Source: Isoetes engelmannii
Lineage: Eukaryota; Streptophyta; Lycopodiopsida; Isoetales; Isoetaceae
Reading direction: 5' to 3'
Assembly: GCA_011763485.2 (NCBI GenBank)
Contig: JAANSK020250607.1
Span: 1-23,210, forward strand
Length of the DNA stretch: 23,210 nt
Part shown: positions 9,666-20,859 of the stretch, one piece after another
Numbering within the stretch: position 1 is the stretch's first letter
Layout: every line of letters starts with the position of its first letter
Notes under the pieces: generated by a model
The model's database searches: none
What the model was told of the DNA's origin: nothing
The model's input: the letters and a program-made list of their open reading frames with translations, nothing else
Translations under genes and position numbers: made by a program

Positions 9666-12600
9666 ATGACTGAGGCGCACCAACTACAGGCACGGCGTGC
9701 AAAGAGTGCTTTATGGAGGAAAAGTTCTGGGCAAAACTTCCGAAGAGGCACATTGGATATTTATTCATCACTGCTAGATCTCAAGGGACCCCGGAGGAAA
9801 AAGTCAATGCCTGCTATAAGAAACAATGCTTCTGCACATTGTGGAAGTAGGAAGCCCTTCGTATCTGAGATACATCACTTTAATGAACGCAGGCAGGTTC
9901 CACCTCCTTATTTAGTAATAGAAGCAACAGGAAAGAAGAATATTCTTACCTCCCAGGCAAGCTCGACATCAGCTCTGAGAGAGGCTCCATGGAAGAGGGC
10001 AGCAAGACAAGGTGCAGATAACTTAAAGGAGATAAAATGGTGCAAAAGTATTGATGCACTTGCTTCAAAGGGTGACAGGGAGGAAGGATTTTGTACTTCC
10101 AATTCACAAGAGAAGACAATGGATAACATGTATCTTTCTAGTGAAGGTAAGATCCCACAGAACATGGATACACATTGTATGCCCTTAATTAAAGAATTTA
10201 TTCAGACGCTAGTGAATCGCATTGATGCTGCTTGCTCCTGCTCAGTAACAGATCCTAAACAAGGGCATTCTGAACCTCAAAAGGAATATGCATCGGACTA
10301 CCAAGACGAGAATGTGAAAGAGTCTCTTCCCTTCGAACAGATGATTTGTGATTCAGGGTCTTGGCATGCTGCAGATGGTTACTCAATTTCTGCAAAATTA
10401 TTAGGAATTGAATCATTGAATGTTTGCAAGGACCATGGTGCTGTAGTCGCTGGTGAGAAAACATCATTTAACAGGAGTGACAACGGGGGTGTTAACCAAC
10501 TCTTGCAATCTACAGATTCAAATAACTTATCTTTTGAACCAGAAATTGGCCAGAAAGAACGGTTATCAGTGACAGTGATAAAGAGCCAACATCCAGATGC
10601 CAATAGAGGGGGAACTCAAGGCCACATCCAGCTACCAATGAAGAGTGACCCTCTTAGTGTGGTAAACCTCTATGTAAAGCTTTCAGTGTGTAAAGATGAT
10701 AAACAGAAAAACAAAAAAGGACTTCCCCCCCAAGGACACACTGCATGTTCTTCTCATAGCTTGGATGGACAAGAGGTCCCTGAGTACTCAGAAGCGGATC
10801 ATACTTCGAAAAACAGTTTGCCCTTATCTTCGTCATGTAAGTTGTGTGGTGTTTCAAACCAGGACGTAGAGGAGCCGCCTCTTTTTAAAGATAAAGAGAA
10901 TGAGAAGATTCAGAATGAAGTAAAAGACATACAAGTAAGACTCTCTGCTGGGCCTAAAGTAGAGTCTGGTGTTGGTGACAGGACAGATAAGATGCCAAGA
11001 ATCTCTGATTATTTAGAAGCACAAGTACAGACAGATATTAATGCAGAAGTAATGGACAGGAGACCTGTTCCAGCATGCTATAGTGCTCTACCTATGAAGA
11101 AGAATTATGATGTGTCAGGTATGCAACTGAGTTTTCCCACTTGTATACGTGAGCAAAGTACGTATAACCGTTCTATGCTTGGTTTGTTCTAGGCAAAAGG
11201 TCTGCCTGCAGCAGAAGACAGAAAGCAAGCATTTGGAGGCTCAGAAAAAGAGTTCATCTACAGCAAAGGTATAAAAAATGTTACTATGACATGGAGCATA
11301 ATTCTAATTAAGTTTTGTTGAGGTAGAATTTGAGCAAGAAATAGTCTGCACAGTATTAAAGGCAGCCATGACTTCCCTTTACATCGTTCTAATGGTCATA
11401 TATGCCCTGCAATATAGGAATGTATTCAAAGGCCGTCGTGCCTAGTATACAAAATGACGAGTTAACATTCATTTGGATATTGTAAAAAGGGTTCTCCATT
11501 TTCAGTGCTAACATGTATAAGCTACTTTAGTTAGGAGATTGGTGCCTTTATTTAAAGTGTTCCGTTATAATGGGAGATGTGCATTATGTAGACTGGATGT
11601 TTCTGCATTATTAGTGCCAACATGTACTGCTACTTCAGTTAGGATTGGTGGGCCTCCACAGGATCACATACCCAAGATGTCCGCATAAATCAGATTATTG
11701 CACAATAAAAGTGATGCTATGTTGACAGGAAATTACAAGTACTGCTAATACATGTACTTCCACTTTCCACCAGGAAGCTTGGTAATGCAGCTTTGGAGAA
11801 CACCCTGCCCATATTTTCATCAAAGGTACTTGAGCCAGGACTATATTACTTTTTTATTTGCACTTTCTAAGTATACCTTTTCCAATTTTGTAGGATCATG
11901 ATAGTCCTGTAAGCCTTTCTGGGCAAAGCCTTCCAAAATTTCTTCAACATATGCATGTTCAAAGGGTCATTGCAGAGCTGGCACCTTCAACATTGAAAGC
12001 ACCAGCGAAGGCACAGTTTTCTGTTTCTGGTTTTGGTAATCAACACACGTCCAATGTGGACAGTTCCATACAATCAGAGAACAAACTGGAAAATACTGTA
12101 AGGAAGAAGAGATTGCAAAAGAAAAGAAGTGTCCGAAAATTGAGCTCAAGCAGTATTCTCTTCATCCAAATTTTTGAACTCGTTTTTTTTTTTGTGCTTA
12201 ACAATCAACACTACTTAGGACTGTTTTACAATAAGTCTAATAAATATAGCGTTCAAATTGACGCAGTTCCTTATAATTTTGTTCAATCCAACACACAATA
12301 ACGTTACACTCACAGTCCTTTCTAAGGAATTATCATCCGATTGGTACCATTCCTACGTTTTATTCTGTTCACCAAAGCTTGGATTATTTGAAGGAACCAA
12401 ATGTGCCCAAGGTTGCAGTTGGGCAGTTCGGGGATCATCGACCAAGAGGTATACGTCCCTTGCAAAGGTGTCCCATGGGCATGCAGTCAAAAGAGTGTTG
12501 GCACATCTCAAAGGAACTCTCACTGGAGAATTTCATGTGGGCTCAGGTTTTGCAGGGTGTGAAAACATCAGCATGTGATACCAGAAGACAGGGTACTAAC

Positions 12601-15600
12601 TTTTTCAACGGCATTGAAGCTGAATACAGAGAGTTGTCAAGAAGAAAAGTGTCTGAAATTATACGACTAGAGATGTTGCATGATCTTTAGCTTGCTGCCT
12701 CTGGACTTGATAATTGGATATGCATCTCCATTTGCGAGTTAGCTTGACTCATGGCCAGTTTGTAGAGACTGTTAAAACGCAAGTAGGATGATCAGATACG
12801 AGAGGTGGTGTATGGTTAGTTATGCAGAAAGTCCGATGCGTTTTCTTCTCGTTATTTTGGGTTGAGAGAGATCACTGATCACAAAGCTGACATGGCATAC
12901 ATGCCATCATTATGACATATTCTATAGGTGGATTACTCTAAAGCTGACATATGCTACAACTATTATCCTCTTCTTCCGGTGATTTCCTGCGATCCACCAT
13001 GCAAAATATCGATATAGCATATATGGGGCCTGATTGCTGCTAACTCAGTGGTTGATTATGCTCCTGCTAATATGAATAAGTGAGAAAACCTGCACCAGTC
13101 GTGCAACTTTTGTAGCACATTATATTGCAAGGTCAAACATTTCTTTACGTTTCCGTACTCCCAATGTCATGAGTTCTGCATGACGATACGAAGATTGATG
13201 CAGATCCATATAAGAAAGCAATCAATATATTAATATTATAATAGCCTCATACTCGGATGACTCACAACTGATAATATACAGCACATATATCCTTGTTGGA
13301 TAACCATTTGCTATAAGGCCACATTAATAATACAACTTCACCGCAAAATCTGATGTTTTTTTAAAAGAACAGTAATAACAAACTTGGTTTTGGTTGCTTG
13401 ACAGGTGGCGAAATGGAGACAATTGAGTTTTTGGAAAACAGTGTTCTAGAGAAGCGCAGGGAAGCTGATCAATGGCGATTAAAATGGAAGCGGCATCTTC
13501 TGGAAGCAGAAATTCAGGTAATCTGCGATTGCCATTTGCGATGTACCGTCCAGCTTCACATATTCCAATCTTGACATAGACTTTTATGTCTTCCTGCAGA
13601 AGTTGGATGCTGAGATCATTGCAACTCGATCAAGAATACACAATAAACCATGCTTGGCAGACGTCCCTTCATCTATGTTCTCATATCCAGGACAAATAAG
13701 CAATAACGCAACTTCTTCTATTCCCACATTGGTTCCTATTTGGAAATATGCTTGTGCACTTTCTGCCGAAGAACGAATTCCAGCTACAAACTCAGCGTCT
13801 TTGGTAAGTGAGCACTTGAGTCTGGACAATGAAAGCCTCCAGTCAGGTAGAAACAGTGAAATAGAGGTTGAAGTAGAATTTGAGGAAGAAGTTGACAAAG
13901 CTAGGAATCAAGGGTTGAATATGTCTCTCAAAGATGAAGATAATAAACGAAGATGCCTGCTAGTTGGAGATGTGAACTGTTTAGTCCGTAATGAAAATCA
14001 GAAAACGCCGCAGAAAGAGACACATCTAATGCCATTAACTGCTGGAATTCATTCTGTAAGGGGGGAACAAGATTCTGCTAATGCAAAGAGGCGATGCATT
14101 GTTCTCGGATCTAATTTGCGCCCCGGATTACTAAAATCACCTACATCACCAAGCATCAAACAAGAGATGGATTTGGAACAGCATGCAAAAAATGCTTCAT
14201 GCTCTCTAATTGATCCTTTATGTCAGAAAAAATTTGCAACTGCTGTTTCCAATACAGAAGAGATGGTTGAAGGCATTGAAGTAACTGACAAGCAAAGCAA
14301 TAGCCCACAGACCATATCAGAGGACTCATCCTTGGTGGGGAAAACATTTACCATAGATTCTGATGGTGAAGAGAATAAAAAACACACGTTATTATCGCAA
14401 CAAAAAGAAGCAGATGACAACACAGAATACCATGTTTCTAGTCATGGAAACTGTAATGGAACTCTGATTAGAAGATTGAGCAAGGAAGAGCTACCTCGTT
14501 CTTCTTTACCAATGCCAGAATCTGGTAACGAAGATAATAATCAGTTAAAATGTACATATAAAAAGGATTCTTTAACAGAATATACGAACATGAACTTTAT
14601 TGATGACAAGCATGGCCCTCAGAGAAATGATAGAGATTCTGCTGATGATCAATCACATGTTGCCGGTAGTGAGTCTGGAGAGATCATAGAAGTTGGACAA
14701 AATCTATGTGAAAAACAGAAGCGTTTTCATCCTGGAACTATAGAAAACTATAATGTGGGAATGACCCAAAATGCACTAACCATTGAAAATAACCATGAAA
14801 TATTAGCAGTCCCGGCTTTTGTAGATGAGAGTGTAAGTGGCATATATGGAAGGATGGAAGACATGGATTTTTGCTTTCCTAAAAGACCAGAAGCAAAGGT
14901 TGCTTCTATAACATGTCATAGTGAACCATGTTCCCCAAGTTTCTTAGAGTCTGATAAGGCATCATCAAATAGCATTCAAGGAAAACCTGATAAATTTGAT
15001 GCTGCAGAAAAGAGTTTTGATCCATGGGAGTCTTTGGGAGAACAACAATTTGAACAGAGAAGGGATAACACCTTAAGTCTATATGGAACTGAGGAAGTCA
15101 ATGAAGTAGCCTTCATATCCCCTCAGGAAAAGGTGACTAGAGGAGACTGCATTGCCCCCGGGGAAGAAACATCATCACAATATAAAAAGATTCATGAAGG
15201 AAGACAAGAGAAACTACCTCAACATTCTATTCGAATGAAAGATATGCATGAAGATGCAGCAAATGCAGAAATATCACTATGTTCGAAATCTTCCCAAGCT
15301 ACAAAATCACAAGATGGGGATTTGCGTATTAGTTGTGAGTCAAGTGATGAAATACCTGAGGAAATATCTGTTGATGATGAGTTTTTAGAGATAGGAGTAT
15401 CTGAGCTCCAGGACAGCTTGGATTCCAGGGCCCTTGAAAATATGCCCCATCCATCATTAACTACATCCAATGAATTGAGACCGCAGGTGGAAGAGTGTTT
15501 AGAAAGAACAGCAGCGCAAAGCAGAAGTGTTCCACCAAAAGATTTATCAATAGTTTCAGAGAATGGGCTCCTGGAAGTACCCAAGAACGGTGAATGGAAA

Positions 15601-16737
15601 ACAGTGTTACTAAGTCAGGTATCGGCATTGTCCGGAGATTCAGTGGAAGGGAACAGGAACAATTGTAAATATGATGCTGAACTGGTCGCTGAGAGCATTG
15701 TTGAATTTCTATTTTCTCGTATCCTAGACCAAGAACTTTCAGGTAACAAACATATCCACTAAGTTGTCAATTGTCTCCGTGTATATTGCACGTGTCTGAC
15801 AAGAAACTTTGGCTTGAAAGTCCCTAACCATCAAGTAATGTGAGTGCTATAAAGCCTGCTGGAAGTAGTATCTGCATAGCAAACACATGGCTTTGGGGGG
15901 GGGGGGATATGAGAAGAAAAGTGATCAACTCCATTCAGTAAATGATGCCAATTAAGGAATAATGTAAAACTCTCAAGTTGCTTGGCATGGGATGGCATAA
16001 ATCTGAAATTGAATAAACTTGCAGGGAGAAATCTTAAGGAATGGGGAAAAGCGTTATTGCAAAGAGGAACTGTCAGCAATGAGAGCATACTTGACGAAAA
16101 TATGCAATCTGGGAAGGAGGATGAGTTACAAGTAGAAAACACAGATGGAAAACGACCAAGTTTTTCCTTGCCAGGAAGTCCACTTGTGAACTCAAATGGA
16201 CGTCCTAGCAGTTTATATCTATGGGTTCGTCAAACTTGTGCGGATGGAATTATCTGCTCCAGCATGGCATCACCCTGCAGTATTAATCAATATGATATAG
16301 AAGTCAACCTTGGAAATCTTCTCAAATCCTCTGGTATTTTGGCCGCTAACAACTATCAAGAACTCTATGTTGCTTTAGATGCTGCACCCGAACTTCAAAA
16401 GTTCAACACAAATTCTGACAAATTTGACAAATGTTTGTTTGATTGTATAAAGGAATATCTGCAGCACGCGGAATCCATTTCATACCCATGTGTTCCATCA
16501 TATAATTCCGTATTTTCTGTTGAGAAAGTCCTCAAATCTGCAACAGACTGGATTAGAACAAGTGTTACACATGACGAGCAAGACTCGTCCAATCTACAAG
16601 ATTGTGTTGAAAAATACTGCCCTATGGAGGGTAAATGGGAGGAGCACAGCTCGAATATGGTAGCATTGGTTGATGATATTGCAGATTCGACTTTTCATAA
16701 TATTGTAGAATGCCTTGTTAAGGATTTATGCAAATGA
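9666..16737 (+). CDS. DUF4378-like (TRM/LONGIFOLIA superfamily) protein, eight exons
   Basis: Proposed exons are 9666-11118, 11193-11268, 11774-11825, 11894-12097, 12316-12592, 13405-13517, 13600-15742 and 16025-16737. All introns are GT-AG, every phase agrees (1, 2, 0, 0, 1, 0, 1), and the total of 5,031 nt gives 1,676 aa plus TGA. The start ATG is the first in frame after an in-frame TGA at 9645. The N-terminus is basic (RRAKSALWRK, RRKKSM). Exons 6-7 encode a charged coiled coil (about residues 690-740). Exon 7 is acidic, Ser-rich and probably disordered. The C-terminus (about 1528-1676) follows the DUF4378 order: a short Leu-rich helix, an LFDCIKEYL block, a W, then a final amphipathic helix IVECLVKDLCK. 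Known DUF4378 proteins of the TRM group bind microtubules and recruit the TON1-PP2A complex. The microtubule role here is inferred only. The length exceeds that of most TRMs, and I see no VARLMGL motif. Confidence 0.8.
11269..11773 (+). other. Intron 2 of the DUF4378-like gene (505 bp)
   Basis: Bounded by a GTATAA donor at 11269 and an ttccaccag acceptor ending 11773. It contains no coding-like frame. It carries a diverged direct repeat: agtgctaacatgta-type sequence at 11506-11546 recurs at about 11612-11650. Confidence 0.7.
12593..13404 (+). other. Intron 5 of the DUF4378-like gene (812 bp)
   Basis: The donor is GTACTA at 12593, weaker than the others. The acceptor is ttgcttgacag, ending 13404. 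Reading straight through instead would stop at TAG 12688-12690, so a shorter alternative product ending there is possible. No repeat family or gene recognised inside. Confidence 0.6.
13405..13750 (+). other. Coiled-coil segment spanning exons 6 and 7
   Basis: Exon 6 (13405-13517) encodes METIEFLENSVLEKRREADQ followed by a WRLKWKRHLLEAEIQ block. It joins in phase to KLDAEIIATRSR at the start of exon 7. The heptad-like spacing of Leu, Ile and Trp with abundant Glu, Lys and Arg indicates an alpha-helical coiled coil of about 45-50 residues. The small exon and its perfect phase fit with both neighbours are good evidence that the split gene model is right. Confidence 0.65.
15743..16024 (+). other. 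Intron 7 with a 12-G run
   Basis: Donor GTAACA at 15743 and acceptor aacttgcag ending 16024. The intron carries an uninterrupted run of 12 G (15895-15906), a slippage-prone tract. The join gives ILDQELSG-RNLKEWGKALLQ without a frame break. Confidence 0.75.
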
Positions 16738-17144
16738 AGGAATAAAATTCCTCTTTCCTTCAACGTGAAGCATATAAATCACAAAGTTAATGTATTCATG
16801 TCTAATGAACACGTTGTAATGGTAGTGGGAAGGAGGTATTACCAATCTTAACATATCACAAAGCAGTCTAGCTTGTTGATATTTGCAGAATTGCCACACA
16901 GTTGCTCATAATGTCCTTTAGTGCAGTGAACTGGACAGGACGCTTTAAAGAGGTGATTGAAAACTTCGATGTATAACAATTTTAATGCATGCCTCATAGT
17001 AACTTGGCTAAGGCTATATTCCTATATGCGCTCTTCTTCAAAGTAGGGACTGGAGTGTTTACTCCCCATTTCTGAAAGCTGTGACCTTGACTTACCTATC
17101 TATTTGGGGCGCTCTTTTGTACATATATTAGGGAGGTAAAAAAA
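16738..17144 (+). other. 3' flank and likely 3' UTR of the DUF4378-like gene
   Basis: An AATAAA occurs at 16741-16746, directly after the stop codon. Such a short 3' UTR would be unusual, so a plant-style degenerate signal further on is as likely. No other gene is visible before the MULE terminal repeat at 17145. Confidence 0.4.
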
Positions 17145-17235
17145 GGGAAAATTAAAAAAATGGCCTTATAGTTTGGGGTGTTTGCAAAAATGCCCCAATA
17201 TTTTCAAAAATTTCGATTTTACCCCTCATCTTTGC
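17145..17235 (+). repeat. MULE A terminal inverted repeat, 3' (left) end
   Basis: Shares about 70 bp of clear similarity with the right TIR of A (reverse complement of 20100-20178) and with the TIR of B (20528-20615), including gtttgcaaaaa-gccccaatattttcaaaaat. It is the most diverged of the three. Confidence 0.85.
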
Positions 17236-18296
17236 CCATATATAGAATGAACACAAGCACATCTATTTTATTTCGCGGTTTTGTTTTTCTGATCATGGAA
17301 ATTCACGAAGTGCCTATGCTAGACAATAGTCCTCAGATGATTTTGCAACTGCCATCTACAAGTGTTAAGAAGAAAATGAGAATTTCATGTGAGCTTCCGC
17401 CTTGAAGAGGCAAGATTAAAGCTGCCGTTGTTGCACGCTTATGGAATTCCTCTGTTTCTTACATCCTAATTTTTGCAAAATGGTTGTTGCCTGTTTTCAA
17501 ATGACGAGCCTCTGGGTTTGTATTTCGCTGGGTTTCACTGGGTTATACTTGTTAGCAAATTGTAGTATCTTATTAAGGTTGTGCTCTTTTATAGAAGACG
17601 TTTTAGAAGATCTAAAATAAGGAACACATCATCCACATCCTGGTCCTCTTTGATCTCATAATACTCATATACACTTATAATATAGTGATTGATTTCATGC
17701 CCACCTGGGAAAAACACAATTGTTACAGTAAAATCATTGCAACATGAAAATGCAGTCCTCTTTTTTGCCTTGGATCAAGTGCATAATAAGCCTAAATTAG
17801 GAGTGTCATCATGTAAGGTTCTTGGGCAATTGGGACTGCCAAGCTTGCAATCCAACATTACATGGCAACTGTATCAAATCTGGGAGAAACAATGGCCATG
17901 GTTCCAATTCCGAGATGAGAAAGAGAAACACAGTAGTTATTACTTTGAACTCCTAAACTTTGATAACTGAAAAACAGAGTCAAATCTCTTTAACAATGTC
18001 ACACAATCAACTTAAGTCTGCGATAAATCTGAAAATCAGAATTTCAAGACCTCCATAAGCTTTTCATGACAAATCTAATAATTAGATTTTTGAAGTCTAA
18101 TTAAAACTTCACATCTAGTTTTAAGTGTATGTTATTAATCGAAAAACTACTCCAATTGAAATGTATAGTCGTAAACTGCTCTAAAGTTGACAAATTGCTC
18201 ACATCTTGCACAAGATTTTCCTGTATCCAACATTTCCACTTATTTTAAGCAACTAATATTAAGTCAATAATTAAGTACGAAAAAGTAGGAGATACC

Positions 18297-20094
18297 TTAT
18301 TCTGCAATTGAGTTCCTGCAGTTTTTGCGATTATGTCGTGCATACTGACCACATCTTGAGCATCTTAATGGACGTATTTCTTTGAAACGATCTTTTGTAC
18401 GAATTCGCTTCTTTTTTGGCCTTCCTGGTGGTTTACGTATTGTCGGAGGTTTCATATCCACTTCATCCTCCTCTAGCACATCTTCAAAGAGAAAAATGGC
18501 ACCCTCATAAGCATCACGCCATGACTTAAAGAGAATAACCTGGGTTAGCAAACTCTTGCGGTTTTCTCTTCAACTATAATATTGCTCCTATCGCATGAGC
18601 ACAAGGAATTCCCCTATGCTGCCACGGTTTGATTTTCTAAATCAACAACTTGTCTATGCTCCAGTGTGATCACCTCAAATACAATGCCAATTGATAGCAA
18701 AATTCTGTACTGCCTGGCACGATCACAGCTTCACTTATGTGCTTCTCTTCCTCAGGCACTAGCCTCAGAGGAGCATTTTGTCCTGCATTGCCCATTCCCG
18801 TTTAGTTTCATTTCACCTTCTACGAAACCTGTCTATCAATGCACGCCTAATATCTACAAGCATTGCAATGATTGGTTTTTCTCTTGCATCAAGTAAAAGG
18901 GCATTCAAGGATTCTGCTATATTGGACGTGAGATGACCAAAATGTTGACCAAAAAAGTATGCGGTAGCCCATGCATTAGCTGGTACCAATCGGTTGCATC
19001 GTTATTAAATCTTTTCATATTAGAAACCAAAAAATGCAGGAATTCTATCTTGTTGCATTTCTTTTTCAAGTTTGCTTAAAGATGCCTCATGCAATAGACA
19101 TTTGCATTGTTAGGAAAAATAGCAAATAGTGCCTCCTGCAATCCTTTATCATCTGTATCTGATACAAATGTAAGACTAGACATACCTCTAGACAACCTCC
19201 ATCAAAAACCAAGTCCAGTTCTCGGTACTCTCATTATCAATGACTCCAAATGCTACATGATAAAGAGGTCATGTAGCATCAATTCCTGTAGCACAAATTA
19301 AGTGACCAAGGTATTTACCTGTTAAGAAAGTAGCATCCAATCCCTAAAACAGTCTACAATTCGAAAACCCTGTTAGACATGCACAGTAAGCAACAAACAA
19401 TCTATAAAAACGTCCATCACTCCCTTCAATAACAATCTTACTTCCTAGATTAATTTCCAATAATTTTTGACAAAATGCAGGAAGCTTTCTGTATGCTCTC
19501 TTATGATCTCCATTAATCAGGTTCATGTTGTCTCTTTTGCCCTGTATGCCACATTATATGTAATAGTTACACCAGCTTTTCTTCGAAAATCATCTTTTAG
19601 TTCTGCTGGTTTGTAATGAGGATGCTCCCTTAATTTCTCATGATATTGTCTGGCCAACATGCTTGCAGAAGCTTCCTTATTGCTCAATTGTTGGACACCA
19701 CCACAAGTATGTTGTCTTACAGCTCAAATTTCACATCTCGGTCCATAACCAATTAGATAAGAATATAAATGTCATGCACAATCTTCCTGTGTGCATTTCA
19801 CCTTGTATCAAGATTTATCATACTTAATGACTTTGATTTCAGTGAAACATGCAATAGCTTCTGCCCGAATTGTATTTTTTAGATCCACTCTTGAATCAAT
19901 TTGCTTCCCTTTAAGCAATTGCATGATGTACAAGGGCAACTCCTGCAGCATGAGAAGCAATATGCACTTTCTAGAAGCAAGAAAGTGGTAAAAAAAGAAA
20001 GTAAAGGAAGAAGAATTGCATACCTTTCAATGCATAATAGGTTCAGTGCTGCTGCCAAAATTGTTGAATATCTGGCCGAAATGGTGATGCACAT
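18297..20094 (-). pseudogene. MURA-type transposase of MULE A, degraded
   Basis: On the minus strand from about 20,090 down to 18,297, pieces of a Mutator-like transposase occur in the order seen in copy B but with more breaks, including an indel of about 10 bp in the DDE region near 19,190. The best-preserved part is the C-terminus (18551-18297): DAYEGAIFLFEDVLEEDEVD, an AT-hook-like GRPKKKRIRTKDRF tract, and a zinc knuckle CSRCGQYARHNRKNC. The knuckle spacing is C-x2-C-x5-H-x4-C, one residue longer than the usual C-x2-C-x4-H-x4-C. The middle is broken by stops and frameshifts, so the protein is not functional. Confidence 0.75.
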
Positions 20095-20099
20095 TCAAA

Positions 20100-20178
20100 A
20101 ATCAAAATTGTAATTTTTGAAAATATTGGGGCATTTTTTCAAATACCCCAAACTATAAGGGCATTTTTAAAAATTTCC
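20100..20178 (-). repeat. MULE A terminal inverted repeat, 5' (right) end
   Basis: The reverse complement begins ggaaatttttaaaaatgccc and continues with the shared ttatagtttggggtatttg and gccccaatattttcaaaaatt blocks. It differs from the B terminus by only a few bases over about 58 bp. Confidence 0.9.
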
Positions 20179-20527
20179 ATTGAATATTACGTTAACTAAA
20201 AATTTGTCTACTAAATGTTTTAATTTAACCTAATCAAATGCACGACTTTATCCGAGCCTAAAAATTGCCCAAGCCTACTGTTGCACCTTTTTGTTAGTTT
20301 TTTTTTTCTTTTAAAATAATAACCACCCACTAACAATTGTTTGAGGTATTATCTAATGTTTTAGAAATTGTTATTTATACATCCATATCAAATCCCCCCT
20401 GGGACCCTCATGTTATTGTTATATATGCCATGTATGTACTTGGGTAGCAAAAGAAAACCTATATATCTACGATAGATGTTGAATAAATATCCCTCCCATA
20501 CACTAGACTAGATTGAGTATTTTTTAA
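20179..20527. other. Spacer between the two head-to-head MULEs
   Basis: 349 bp of AT-rich sequence with a T-rich tract near 20,300. I see no gene and no similarity to either element. Confidence 0.7.
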
Positions 20528-20615
20528 GGGAAATTTTTTAAAAAGCCCTTATAGTTTGGGGTATTTGCAAAAACGCCCCAATATTTTCAAAAATTACAAT
20601 TTTGCCCCTAATTTT
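20528..20615 (+). repeat. MULE B terminal inverted repeat, 5' end
   Basis: Starts gggaaattttttaaaaagcc and contains cttatagtttggggtatttg and gccccaatattttcaaaaat. It is nearly identical to the reverse complement of the right end of copy A. Confidence 0.9.
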
Positions 20616-20859
20616 TGCCCGTATACACAAAACTCCAAGAACGGCTACTTCTTTCTTTCGTGGGAAGAGCTTCTCGGCTATAGATTGCATGAATTCATGT
20701 GAATCGTCCTCATTTCAACAAGAAATAATGTGATTCTTGAATGTCCATCACTATTTCGGCCAGATATTCAGCAATTTCGGCGGCAGCAGCGTTGAACCTA
20801 TTATGCATTGAAAGCTATGCAATTCTTCTTCCTTTACTTTCTTTTTCTACCATTTTCTT

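Larger units (their letters stand above)
17145..20178 (-). mobile_element. MULE copy A (Mutator-like DNA transposon), minus orientation
   Basis: The ends are terminal inverted repeats of roughly 80-95 bp. The left one starts gggaaaattaaaaaaatggcc at 17145, and the right one ends ggcatttttaaaaatttcc at 20178. Both carry ccttatagtttggggt and gccccaatattttcaaaaat. The interior from about 17,690 to the right TIR is homologous to copy B in reverse orientation, roughly 90% by eye with small indels. The outer part from about 17,240 to 17,690 has no counterpart in B. Just inside the right TIR, copy A lacks about 115 bp present in B. No 9-bp target duplication was found, so the insertion is old or has been rearranged. 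Confidence 0.85.

Noticed and set aside
12593-12690. Exon 5 continuing to the TAG at 12690 as the end of a separate gene
   Set aside because: Splicing at 12592 to 13405 keeps phase with a coiled-coil exon and gives a total length divisible by three. The read-through end looks like intron, though it is kept as a possible alternative product.
13584-13898. Minus-strand Ser-rich frame opposite exon 7, and similar antisense frames in exons 1 and 7
   Set aside because: These are shadows of the acidic, Ser-rich plus-strand coding sequence, with no independent support.
17689-17970. Plus-strand 93-codon frame in MULE A as a second MULE gene
   Set aside because: The matching region of copy B does not keep this frame, and the product resembles nothing known. 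It is most likely non-coding subterminal sequence.
17145-20178. Target-site duplication for MULE A
   Set aside because: The 9-11 bp flanking the two TIRs do not match by eye.
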